Shown here in pieces: positions 1 to 5,816 of a DNA stretch of 32,669 bases. Positions within the stretch are counted from its first letter, which is position 1; the number at the start of each line of letters is the position of its first letter. The notes beneath the pieces were generated by a model that saw nothing but the letters and a program-made list of their open reading frames with translations, was not told where the DNA came from and did not search any database. Source of the DNA: an uncultured Bacteroidia bacterium (lineage in GTDB: Bacteria > Bacteroidota > Bacteroidia > Bacteroidales > UBA932); the NCBI GenBank assembly GCA_902779785.1, contig CACZDC010000021.1, positions 1 to 32,669 of the forward strand, written 5' to 3'. The translations under genes were made by a program, and so were the position numbers.

Positions 1-354
1 AACAGCGTAACGGGACTCAGGGACTGGAAGGCGTGGATTCTTTACATGCTCGAAGCCGTTTCACAAACATCGGAATATACTATTGACAAGATAAACCGTA
101 TCCGTTCTTTGATGGAAAAGACGGAAAGAATCATCCTGGAGAACAAACTCTCTCTGGCCAGACTCAACCTTTCCAAGCTGTTCGAACAGCCCTACATCCG
201 TCCCAAGAATCTGCTCTCGAATACAATTAAGAGCGTAAATACGGCCAAGAAGTACCTCAGTCAGCTGGAGGGCCTGGGTCTTCTCGCAAAAGAGCGAATC
301 GGCAAGGAGTATATCTGGTTCAACACCGAACTGATGGCTATTTTGTCAGATTAA
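1..354 (+). CDS. Fic family protein, C-terminal part (cut by window edge)
   Basis: The reading frame is open from the first base, so only the last 117 residues are present. The catalytic HPFxxGNGR motif of Fic AMP-transferases must lie before the window and cannot be checked. What is visible matches the tail of the long Bacteroidota Fic proteins: a helical segment starting RDWKAWILYMLEAV, a charged helix, then a winged-helix-like end (residues about 55-117 of the visible part) with the pattern 'NTAKKYLSQLEGLGLL'. Such proteins modify target proteins with AMP; some act as toxins or self-regulating enzymes. The first ATG in frame (base 46) is internal, not the start. A hairpin followed by a T tract lies about 80 bases downstream. 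Family assignment is by pattern recognition and is fairly secure. Confidence 0.8.
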   Translation, partial: NSVTGLRDWKAWILYMLEAVSQTSEYTIDKINRIRSLMEKTERIILENKLSLARLNLSKLFEQPYIRPKNLLSNTIKSVNTAKKYLSQLEGLGLLAKERIGKEYIWFNTELMAILSD

Positions 355-369
355 TGATTAACCTGCAAT

Positions 370-432
370 CCCAACAAATACACAGCTCTCAGCTCTTCAA
401 AAATGGTTCGATAATTGTCCCATTGCCCGCAC
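370..432 (+). repeat. Direct repeat copy R1 (33-bp identical core at 400-432)
   Basis: Bases 400-432 are identical to 2540-2572, and the preceding 30 or so bases (from 370) align imperfectly with those before the second copy (from 2509). The core contains the imperfect inverted pair AATGG / CCATT (403-407 and 420-424). Both copies lie in the same orientation, each 15-18 bases after the stop codon of a plus-strand gene. The intervening 2.1 kb is AT-richer than the rest of the window, so the pair may mark the ends of an acquired segment. Confidence 0.8.
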
Positions 433-434
433 AG

Positions 435-463
435 GCCGCTTCGGAAAGAGGCGGTACTTTTTT
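435..463 (+). terminator. Probable intrinsic terminator after the Fic gene
   Basis: Six-base stem CCGCTT/AGGCGG (436-441 with 449-454, one G-T pair), seven-base loop, followed by TAC and six Ts (458-463). The orientation fits termination of the plus-strand Fic gene. It sits directly after the 33-bp repeat core, so repeat and terminator may be one unit; the second repeat copy lacks the hairpin. Confidence 0.45.
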
Positions 464-1181
464 ATCGGCTCCAGCCTTCCAGACAATAAATTTTGCTCGT
501 AAGTAATCGCCTTTCGGAAGAACCTTTAGGAGTGAATATCAAATCTATTCTCACAGCATAGGGCTCTCCCCAACTGCCATCATACAAGGTGGCTTTAGAT
601 GATGCCACCTCCCCAAATGCAGTATGTCCTGAGATAGGATAAATAATGGGTTTATGATTGACATAAAAATCCAATTTGTAATTGGACGTAACCTCATATG
701 ACTCCAGAGCAATTTCACCATCTGGCAATTGAGGTGCTGACAATCGGTAATAATAGACACCAGGTTGTCCTTCTTCATCCTCAAGCAGAATCCAAGTAGT
801 GGAATCTGACGGATTGGCGGGGAACCCTTTCTCCTTAGGAAGTGAATACTCCAACCCTTCAGGGATAGGATGCCTTGCCCCAAAATGGTCATGCATTCCC
901 GAAGTATATATAGAAAAGAAGCTAAAAAGTAAGAAGAAAATGACAGCAAAGACAGTTGCAGCTAATGAACGCCAGAAAAGTTTTCGCTCCTTCATTATCA
1001 AAACAACGAAGGGCAGAATGAGTATTAGCATCAACGACAGTCCAAATAGTATATAAATTATATTAGGGAACCAATATTCCTGAAACGGGTTGCCGTTGAG
1101 ATAGACTATAATAATCAAGAAACAAAAGTAGGCTATATAGAAAGCCTTCCAATACCTGAACGTATTCTCTTTGATTCTCAT
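462..1181 (-). CDS. Hypothetical membrane protein with three N-terminal helices
   Basis: No family recognised. From the chosen start the protein has 239 residues: hydrophobic segments at about 12-30, 41-64 and 74-95, then a soluble domain of about 140 residues rich in beta-forming residues and aromatic side chains, probably outside the cytoplasmic membrane. An earlier ATG at 1199 is in frame, but a good -7 box (TACATTTG, minus strand 1194-1187) lies inside those first codons, so the second ATG (1181) is preferred; the transcript would then begin almost at the start codon. The gene stands alone, opposite in direction to its neighbours, inside the repeat-bracketed AT-rich segment, which suggests horizontal acquisition. 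Function unknown. Confidence 0.65.
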   Translation of the reverse strand: MRIKENTFRYWKAFYIAYFCFLIIIVYLNGNPFQEYWFPNIIYILFGLSLMLILILPFVVLIMKERKLFWRSLAATVFAVIFFLLFSFFSIYTSGMHDHFGARHPIPEGLEYSLPKEKGFPANPSDSTTWILLEDEEGQPGVYYYRLSAPQLPDGEIALESYEVTSNYKLDFYVNHKPIIYPISGHTAFGEVASSKATLYDGSWGEPYAVRIDLIFTPKGSSERRLLTSKIYCLEGWSR

Positions 1182-1186
1182 GAGTG

Positions 1187-1194
1187 CAAATGTA
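1187..1194 (-). promoter_or_regulatory. Bacteroidota -7 box for the membrane protein gene
   Basis: TACATTTG on the minus strand matches the TAnnTTTG consensus. Nineteen bases upstream there is TTTT rather than TTTG, so the -33 element is weak. The predicted start of transcription falls at about 1181, at the second in-frame ATG. Confidence 0.5.
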
Positions 1195-1199
1195 CTCAT

Positions 1200-1520
1200 T
1201 TATTTTTGAGCGGAAAACCATCGACATCTCCAAATTGTTGCAATTTTTCTATTATTCGTATTCGGGCATGGGAATCCAACGGTCAGCATTACTTCGACAC
1301 CCCATCAGGGGCGCGATATGTCGCGTACTTTCTGGATTTGTCTTCGTTTGCAGTGAACCTATACACTTTCAATTGTTTGATAATCCTCCAGATTTGGAGA
1401 TAATCCTGCAAATGATTATCTTTTCCATAATGGAATTATTCGGGAATTCCTAATAGTTCAGTTGTCCATCATCAGTGTTTTGTATCAATGAATCTTTTTT
1501 ATAATTATTCAACTTTTAGG
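1200..1520. other. Non-coding AT-rich stretch with a run of small perfect palindromes
   Basis: No convincing gene. Between 1300 and 1450 there are several short perfect inverted repeats: CCCC/GGGG (1300-1311), CGCGA/TCGCG (1312-1325), CTCCA/TGGAG (1386-1399), GATAATC/GATTATC (1399-1420) and GGAATT/AATTCC (1432-1450). They could be operators of the downstream toxin-antitoxin-like operon, RNA hairpins, or partly chance in AT-rich DNA. Confidence 0.4.
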
Positions 1521-1550
1521 TTGATTTTTAAGAGAATCTTTGTATCTTTG
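1521..1550 (+). promoter_or_regulatory. Promoter of the toxin-antitoxin-like operon
   Basis: TTG at 1521-1523, a 19-base spacer and TATCTTTG at 1543-1550 fit the Bacteroidota sigma-ABfr consensus almost exactly. It places the start of transcription near 1556 and decides that translation begins at ATG 1567, not at the TTG (1540) that overlaps the -7 box. Confidence 0.75.
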
Positions 1551-1566
1551 CAAAAATGAACGTTGT

Positions 1567-2115
1567 ATGAAGTTTGAACGGATACTGGATAACGGGCGGC
1601 TGTGGGCTGTGATGTACGATGAAAACAATGTAAACATCTTGGAAAAGGTGTTTGAGCAATGGAATGATTATGAGTGGTTAAGGGCGTTCTTTACCAGGCA
1701 CGTAGAGGATTTATCCTCATTCTTTCATATCACTGACATTGACCGGGCCGTATTTGACACAGTTGATGACGCGAACGAGTTGGAATGCCTTATTTTGGAT
1801 TTAGACCCTGATGCAAATCTGGATGATCTGTTTAGGCCGCTGGAGAATACCCGGCTGTCTGAAGTGTTACTCGGAAGAGAAAAGGCAAAAGGGCAATACC
1901 ATACTCATACCTCCTGGTTGCGGCTATATGCCATTAGACTTGAGTCTGGCCGATACATCATCACCGGCGGAGCAATTAAACTAACGGCCACTATGCAGGA
2001 GCGAGAACATACTCTTGAGGAGCTCAATAAACTGAACAGAGTTCGCGACCACCTAATCGCGCTCGGCATATTTGATTATGATGGCTTCGAAGATTATAAT
2101 GAAGAAAGTGATTGA
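1567..2115 (+). CDS. Putative toxin-like protein of a two-gene TA-like operon
   Basis: 182 residues, acidic, no signal peptide or membrane helix. The central-to-C-terminal part (about residues 115-165: LRLYAIRLESGRYIITGGAIKLT followed by a helical TLEELNKLNRVRDHL) resembles the short beta-strand plus helix pattern seen in RelE/HigB-like proteins in front of an XRE antitoxin, but no catalytic residues can be assigned with certainty. The N-terminal 100 residues look like a separate acidic helical domain. The gene overlaps the next one by 17 bases, so the two are translationally coupled; toxin-first order is typical of HigBA-type loci. The toxin role is inferred from context. The alternative is a phage-type or regulatory hypothetical protein. 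Confidence 0.6.
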   Translation: MKFERILDNGRLWAVMYDENNVNILEKVFEQWNDYEWLRAFFTRHVEDLSSFFHITDIDRAVFDTVDDANELECLILDLDPDANLDDLFRPLENTRLSEVLLGREKAKGQYHTHTSWLRLYAIRLESGRYIITGGAIKLTATMQEREHTLEELNKLNRVRDHLIALGIFDYDGFEDYNEESD

Positions 2116-2491
2116 TAAAGAACTCTCCGTGCTGGAAAAGCACGAAGTTAGAACCGAATGGAGAGAAAAAGCCGAATGGCGGCGTGAGAACGGCCGTTGG
2201 CTTCGCTATTCTGGTTTCATAGCTTTAACAGTTATGCGCCGCCTGGAGGAACTCAAGATGAGCCAGAAAGAACTGGCGAAGAAAATGAATTGTTCCCCTC
2301 AGTACGTATCAAAACTCCTCAAAGGGTCAGAGAATCTTACTCTGGATACCATATCCAAGTTGGAAGAATGTCTTGATTTGGATTTGGTAAGAACTGCCTT
2401 AACCCACGTAGATGGTTATGAGTATCGTGAGCGCAAATATGGCTATGTTGCTGAACCTGATTCTCCGTATTACGGCAGCAATAAAGATTGA
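2099..2491 (+). CDS. XRE-family helix-turn-helix protein, likely antitoxin
   Basis: 130 residues from ATG 2099, chosen because the start at 2072 would overlap the preceding gene by 44 bases. An N-terminal charged helix (WREKAEWRRENGRW) is followed by a clear Cro/CI-type HTH at about residues 44-95 (MRRLEELKMSQKELAKKMNC ... YVSKLLKGSENLTLDTISKLE). The tail is short and polar with several tyrosines. It probably binds the operon promoter and neutralises the upstream protein, as XRE antitoxins do; the small palindromes before the promoter are candidate sites. The downstream copy of the 33-bp repeat begins 18 bases after its stop codon. Confidence 0.8.
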   Translation: MKKVIDKELSVLEKHEVRTEWREKAEWRRENGRWLRYSGFIALTVMRRLEELKMSQKELAKKMNCSPQYVSKLLKGSENLTLDTISKLEECLDLDLVRTALTHVDGYEYRERKYGYVAEPDSPYYGSNKD

Positions 2492-2508
2492 GAGCAAATC
2501 ATTTGTCT

Positions 2509-2572
2509 CCCAAACAGATAAACCGCCTCGAAGTGCTCGAAAATGGTTCGATAATTGTCCCATTGCCCGCAC
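2509..2572 (+). repeat. Direct repeat copy R2 (33-bp identical core at 2540-2572)
   Basis: Second copy of the repeat at 370-432, same orientation, 2140 bases downstream. The core is identical; the 31 bases before it are an imperfect match with small indels. This copy is framed by GTGC (2533-2536) and GCAC (2569-2572) and could fold weakly into a stem together with AATGG/CCATT. Confidence 0.8.
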
Positions 2573-2610
2573 TCCACTCAAAGGCATAGCCGAGATCTCC
2601 GGGAAATGCT

Positions 2611-2618
2611 TATATTTG
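2611..2618 (+). promoter_or_regulatory. Possible -7 box before the 130-aa gene
   Basis: TATATTTG matches TAnnTTTG and lies 22 bases before the ATG at 2641. No TTG is seen at the -33 position, so this is a weak call. Confidence 0.35.
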
Positions 2619-2640
2619 CTATGGTAATAAGTTTGTATAT

Positions 2641-3033
2641 ATGGAATTCAAAGAAGGACCCGGATGGAAATGTTGCTATGATCCTCAGAGAGGATTGTAC
2701 ACGGCTCAAACAGGCGGCGGGGTCAACTGCACCTTGTATGAGATTACGAAGGAAATCTATGACCATATTGACGACCCGGACGTGAAATGGCCTGCAAGAC
2801 TGCTAGGCGACGGTCGCAAGTTGTTTATGTCCGTAAATGACCGCTGCGGCCCTCCTTATACGATTGTCTTTGATTCGGATTACAAAGAATTATGCCCGTG
2901 GTCGGATGCCGCTTTTTCGGGGAGGACGTGGTCTGACGAGATGACGGATGCCGTAGTGGAAGTGCTTGAGTCAGAGGTGGCTAACCGCGAACAGCGAAGA
3001 CGGAAACGGAAGCAGCGTGAGGAAGGGAAATAA
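2641..3033 (+). CDS. Hypothetical protein, 130 aa
   Basis: Not recognised. It is soluble, with no signal peptide. The N-terminal part has two cysteines in a row (residues 11-12) and glycine-rich turns; the middle part has a repeated aromatic/Asp pattern (FDSDYKELCPWSD); the last 20 residues are strongly basic (NREQRRRKRKQREEGK). Four cysteines in total could bind metal, but spacing gives no known motif. Start ATG 2641 is the first in frame. It lies alone between the R2 repeat and the convergent nitroreductase gene (10 bases between stops). Confidence 0.55.
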   Translation: MEFKEGPGWKCCYDPQRGLYTAQTGGGVNCTLYEITKEIYDHIDDPDVKWPARLLGDGRKLFMSVNDRCGPPYTIVFDSDYKELCPWSDAAFSGRTWSDEMTDAVVEVLESEVANREQRRRKRKQREEGK

Positions 3034-3043
3034 GGGAGCCGGG

Positions 3044-3679
3044 TCAGATCAGTAGGCTTTCCGCTTGTAATTTAGGAACATAGTGGTTGCCGTCCTTGCG
3101 ATAGTAAGAGAGGCTTTCGTCGGGACTGGAAACGGGCAGGAGGAAGATTCGCTCCGCGGGTTTTCCGATGGCTATGACTGCGAGCGGCGGCAGCGGAAGT
3201 TCCAGCGCCTCCTGCAGCGCCTCTTTCCTGAAATTGAGGATGAAGACACCGCCAAGGCCGCTCTCCACGGCCTTCAGGAGGATGCTCTGAGCCGCAAAAC
3301 CCAGGTCTATGTCCACCACTTTATCCTCCGCGACGGCGCTGCAGACAATGATAAAGGCGCGGGGCTCCGTTCCGGCTTTGGGCAGATGCTCCTCCTCAAG
3401 CGCAGCGCCCAGGCTTATGTGGGGCCATACCAGAGGGGCCTTCTCTGCAGTGACGAGGCGGAAGCGCAGGGGCTGTCGGTTCATCCCGGAAGCCGTCAGC
3501 GGGATGACGGAAAGGAGTGACATCAGTTCGGCCTCGGTGACCTCTCGCGAGGGGTCGAAGCCACGGTAACTGCGATTGCGGTGAAGCAGCGTATCCAGAG
3601 AGGGATTGCTGCGATGGATTACTTTCTTTTTATAATGGGCAAGTTCTTCCTGCCGCTTTTCCAAGTAATTGTCTGCCAT
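3044..3679 (-). CDS. Nitroreductase family protein
   Basis: 211 residues from the ATG at 3679; a longer frame starts with TTG at 3715, but a degenerate -7 box (TAACTTCG, minus strand 3695-3688) lies between them. The family pattern is visible: NRSYRGFDP near residue 35 (the R-S-x-R phosphate contact of FMN enzymes), TASGMNRQPLRF near residue 65 (the 'S..N.QP' FMN site), then a C-terminal GLGGVFILNF and VIAIGKP, the usual end of the fold. These are FMN flavoproteins using NAD(P)H to reduce nitro-compounds, quinones or related substrates; the true substrate cannot be read from sequence. It lies 69 bases downstream of the DUF362 gene in the same direction, so the two may be cotranscribed. Confidence 0.85.
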   Translation of the reverse strand: MADNYLEKRQEELAHYKKKVIHRSNPSLDTLLHRNRSYRGFDPSREVTEAELMSLLSVIPLTASGMNRQPLRFRLVTAEKAPLVWPHISLGAALEEEHLPKAGTEPRAFIIVCSAVAEDKVVDIDLGFAAQSILLKAVESGLGGVFILNFRKEALQEALELPLPPLAVIAIGKPAERIFLLPVSSPDESLSYYRKDGNHYVPKLQAESLLI

Positions 3680-3748
3680 TGCAAGTGCGAAGTTACGCAA
3701 TTTTTGCCGCGCCAAAACCGTATAAGCGGCTGACGCAAGTAACTGTAG

Positions 3749-4807
3749 CTAGTCCAGCTCCACGACCTTATAGCTGGTGGAACCCAGGCCGTTTTCTTCG
3801 GCGCGGTAGAGGATGCGGATGCCGTGGCGGTTTTGGATGCGCTCGATGAGCGCCTTGGTGTCGTTGTCCTTGTCGGCCGGGATGGCAAATACCTTGTCTA
3901 TGCAGAATTTGTCCAGGGCGACGGGGTCCAGCGAGGCGGCGATGCCGATGTCCTTGATGGTGGGGGCGTGCGGGTTGCCGTCGCAGTCGCAATCGATTGA
4001 GAGATTGTTCATTACGTCGATATAGACCACTCTCCCTTTGAAGTAGTCGTGGACAGCCTGCGCCGCGGCGGCCATAGACTCGATGAAGGGAGTGTTCTTT
4101 TCGGGGGAGAGGAACCATCCCGCCGGTGCGTGGAGGTCGCCGCTCGCCTCGGCCTGCTCGTGCGTTCCGGCCGAATGGATATTGACCTTGCCGTTGGAGG
4201 AGGCCACGCCGATGGAGGCATTTTTCAGCACTCCGCCGAAGCCGCCCATCGCGTGTCCTTTGAAATGGGCCAGGTTGATCATACAGTCATAGTTCTGGAT
4301 ATGGGAGCCGACGATGTCGTACTGGATCCATTTGGTATCCTTGACGGGGATTTTTATCTCGCCTTCTTCGTCCATTATGTCCACGGTGGCGACTTCGTTG
4401 TAGCCGCGCTGGGCAATTTCAGCACGGTGCGAGGCGGTGTTCGAGCGGCTGCCGCCATAGGCCGTGTTGCATTCCACGAGGGTCCCGCCCACTTTTTTCA
4501 CCAGGGGCGCGATAAGTTCCGGCGAGAGATTGTTGGACTTGGCCGATTCTCCCGTGGAAATCTTCACGGCGACGCGTCCCTCCTGTTTGACGCCGAGGGC
4601 TTCATAGACCTTGACAAGGCTTTCCGGGCTGATTTCTTTGGTGAAATAGACTATGGACGAGGCGTCGTCGGATTCGGTCGAAACGACCTTGCTGTTTTTC
4701 GACGGGCTGCTGCAGGCGAGCGCCAGGACTGCGGTCAAGGCGACGGTCAGGGCTGCGCTCAGGGCGGCAAGAAGTATTGCGGGAATTGTGCGAGAGTATG
4801 TTTTCAT
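3749..4807 (-). CDS. DUF362 domain lipoprotein
   Basis: 352 residues from ATG 4807. A longer frame begins at 4861 but overlaps the divergent gene and its promoter. The N-terminus is a long hydrophobic signal ending in a lipobox (LALAC, Cys32), so it is a predicted lipoprotein. The body is a DUF362 domain: KISTGE, an ECNTAYGGSR loop, DCMINLAHFKGHAMGGFGGVLKNASIG, and a Cys-containing end (IDCDCDGNPHAPTIKDIG ... DPVALDKFCIDKVF). DUF362 proteins are widespread and poorly characterised, some with iron-sulfur clusters; no ferredoxin CxxCxxC motif is present here. The neighbouring nitroreductase suggests a redox role, which is inference only. Confidence 0.85.
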   Translation of the reverse strand: MKTYSRTIPAILLAALSAALTVALTAVLALACSSPSKNSKVVSTESDDASSIVYFTKEISPESLVKVYEALGVKQEGRVAVKISTGESAKSNNLSPELIAPLVKKVGGTLVECNTAYGGSRSNTASHRAEIAQRGYNEVATVDIMDEEGEIKIPVKDTKWIQYDIVGSHIQNYDCMINLAHFKGHAMGGFGGVLKNASIGVASSNGKVNIHSAGTHEQAEASGDLHAPAGWFLSPEKNTPFIESMAAAAQAVHDYFKGRVVYIDVMNNLSIDCDCDGNPHAPTIKDIGIAASLDPVALDKFCIDKVFAIPADKDNDTKALIERIQNRHGIRILYRAEENGLGSTSYKVVELD

Positions 4808-4812
4808 AAGTG

Positions 4813-4841
4813 CAAATCTAATGATTTTTTTAATAACTTTG
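4813..4841. promoter_or_regulatory. Back-to-back promoters between DUF362 and the 169-aa gene
   Basis: The 38-base gap holds TAGATTTG on the minus strand (4820-4813), 5 bases before the DUF362 ATG, and TAACTTTG on the plus strand (4834-4841), 4 bases before ATG 4846. Both match TAnnTTTG. Transcripts would begin at or very near the start codons, so both messages may be nearly leaderless. The -33 regions would overlap each other. Confidence 0.6.
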
Positions 4842-4845
4842 CCGT

Positions 4846-5355
4846 ATGAGAAGTATTGCAATTGTTTTTCTGCTGCTTGTCACGGCGTGGACGGCTGCAG
4901 CACAGAAAGTTGGCGGCAATGACGACACCCTGGTCCTGAAAAACGGGACTCTGGTCCTTAATGGAGTCAAATTGAAGACGAGTGAGTCCATAATCGCGGT
5001 CCTCGGCGAGGATGTTTACCGGGAAAGATGGAAACCGGCGGTGTCGATGAGGTCGGCCGGCATTCCCCTGATGGCCGTGGGCTCGGGGCTGCTGGCTTGG
5101 GGGATGTATGGATACATTACTGCCTTGACTTCCGAGTGGCCGCAGGCTGAACTGGAACCGGAGAGGTGGGAGAAGATGAATATAGCGTACAACATTACAA
5201 AGATAATGTCTGGGGCCGGAGTGTTGTGCCTGGGTGCCGGCATCCCCTTGTTCTGCATCGGCAATGGCCGTATGAAGAGCATCCGGGACAATTACAACCA
5301 AGGCCTCGCTGTTTCTTTGGCCCCCGCCGGCCTGGGGCTGTGCTACAGGTTCTGA
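4846..5355 (+). CDS. Hypothetical exported protein with two hydrophobic segments
   Basis: 169 residues. Signal peptide at 1-20 (AIVFLLLVTAWTAAAQ), then a short beta region with LVLKNGTLVLNGVKL (about 28-45), two hydrophobic helices (about 66-88 and 121-140) and an ending GLGLCYRF. Terminal phenylalanine with alternating hydrophobics is common in Bacteroidota outer-membrane proteins, but here the two helices argue for the inner membrane. No family recognised. The last codons form the start of a repeat found again at 7977, where the same peptide end appears without the gene. Confidence 0.65.
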   Translation: MRSIAIVFLLLVTAWTAAAQKVGGNDDTLVLKNGTLVLNGVKLKTSESIIAVLGEDVYRERWKPAVSMRSAGIPLMAVGSGLLAWGMYGYITALTSEWPQAELEPERWEKMNIAYNITKIMSGAGVLCLGAGIPLFCIGNGRMKSIRDNYNQGLAVSLAPAGLGLCYRF

Positions 5356-5469
5356 GGATTGTCGGCTCATGGGCTTCCTGCCTTCCAGCTTTCCTGCGGG
5401 CAGGAAAACGCCCGGAATCGTGCCCGCGCGGGAGAATAGCCTTCCGTTTCTGGCGCTGCATTTTTTGCA
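5326..5469 (+). repeat. Dispersed repeat, copy A (complete form)
   Basis: The first part (5326-5440) matches copy B at 7977-8076 with two short indels; bases 5391-5432 are identical to 8027-8068. The second part (5443-5469, 27 bp) is identical to 9665-9691 (copy C). The first part carries a perfect hairpin TTCCTG-CGGG-CAGGAA (5391-5406) and the palindrome CCCGCGCGGG (5423-5432). It covers the last codons of the 169-aa gene and the gap after it. An unlisted 54-codon frame (5369-5533) beginning MGFLPSSFPAG runs through it and would read PFLALHFLQ across the second part; whether it is translated is unknown. Confidence 0.8.
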
Positions 5470-5525
5470 AATAAGAAATAAGATGCTTAACTTGCAGAGG
5501 ATTAAATCTCCTAAAGCTTTTTACT

Positions 5526-5804
5526 ATGAATGAGGAAACAATCAATCTGTTGATTATCTTAGCGGCAGGGGTTCTTGTTGCACTTATTATTGCCGCCGCC
5601 CGTGTTATTAAGCATATTTCAAATAACAGGAAACAGCTGTACATTCTGGAAAGTAAAAATAAGTCCATCGTCGCGCTTTCGGGATATTGGGGTAATTTGA
5701 TAGAAAAAGTCCCTTGTAAGAATGCTTCTGAACTTAAATCCGTCATAGAAGCCTGCACCGAGAAGCTACTTTCGATTTTTTCTCCGACCGAATCCGGAAA
5801 ATAA
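5526..5804 (+). CDS. Small single-helix membrane protein, 92 aa
   Basis: No family recognised. One strong membrane helix at about residues 7-26 is followed by a basic stretch (RVIKHISNNRKQ) and a 60-residue cytoplasmic tail with two cysteines and predicted helices. It ends 12 bases before the 715-aa gene and shares the direct-repeat-bounded segment with it, so the two very likely form one operon and one functional unit. No clear promoter box is seen in the 170 bases before it. Its role may be as membrane partner, inhibitor or regulator of the large protein; this is inference from size and position. Confidence 0.65.
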   Translation: MNEETINLLIILAAGVLVALIIAAARVIKHISNNRKQLYILESKNKSIVALSGYWGNLIEKVPCKNASELKSVIEACTEKLLSIFSPTESGK

Positions 5805-5816
5805 ACTTGTTCCGAA

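Noticed and set aside
1184-1453. 89-codon plus-strand frame upstream of the TA-like operon
   Set aside because: No family, overlaps the promoter of the membrane protein gene and the palindrome cluster; composition unlike the neighbouring genes.
1540-1566. Upstream TTG start for the toxin-like gene
   Set aside because: The TTG overlaps the upstream edge of the -7 promoter box; ATG 1567 lies just after the predicted transcription start.
370-2572. Integron attC sites and gene cassette array
   Set aside because: The repeats follow genes as attC sites do, but the core sequences RYYYAAC and GTTRRRY are not present at the right ends and no integrase is in the window; kept only as a repeat-bracketed segment.
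4049-4849. 266-codon plus-strand frame opposite the DUF362 gene
   Set aside because: Antisense shadow; overlaps the divergent promoter region and encodes low-complexity Gly/Phe/Arg-rich sequence.
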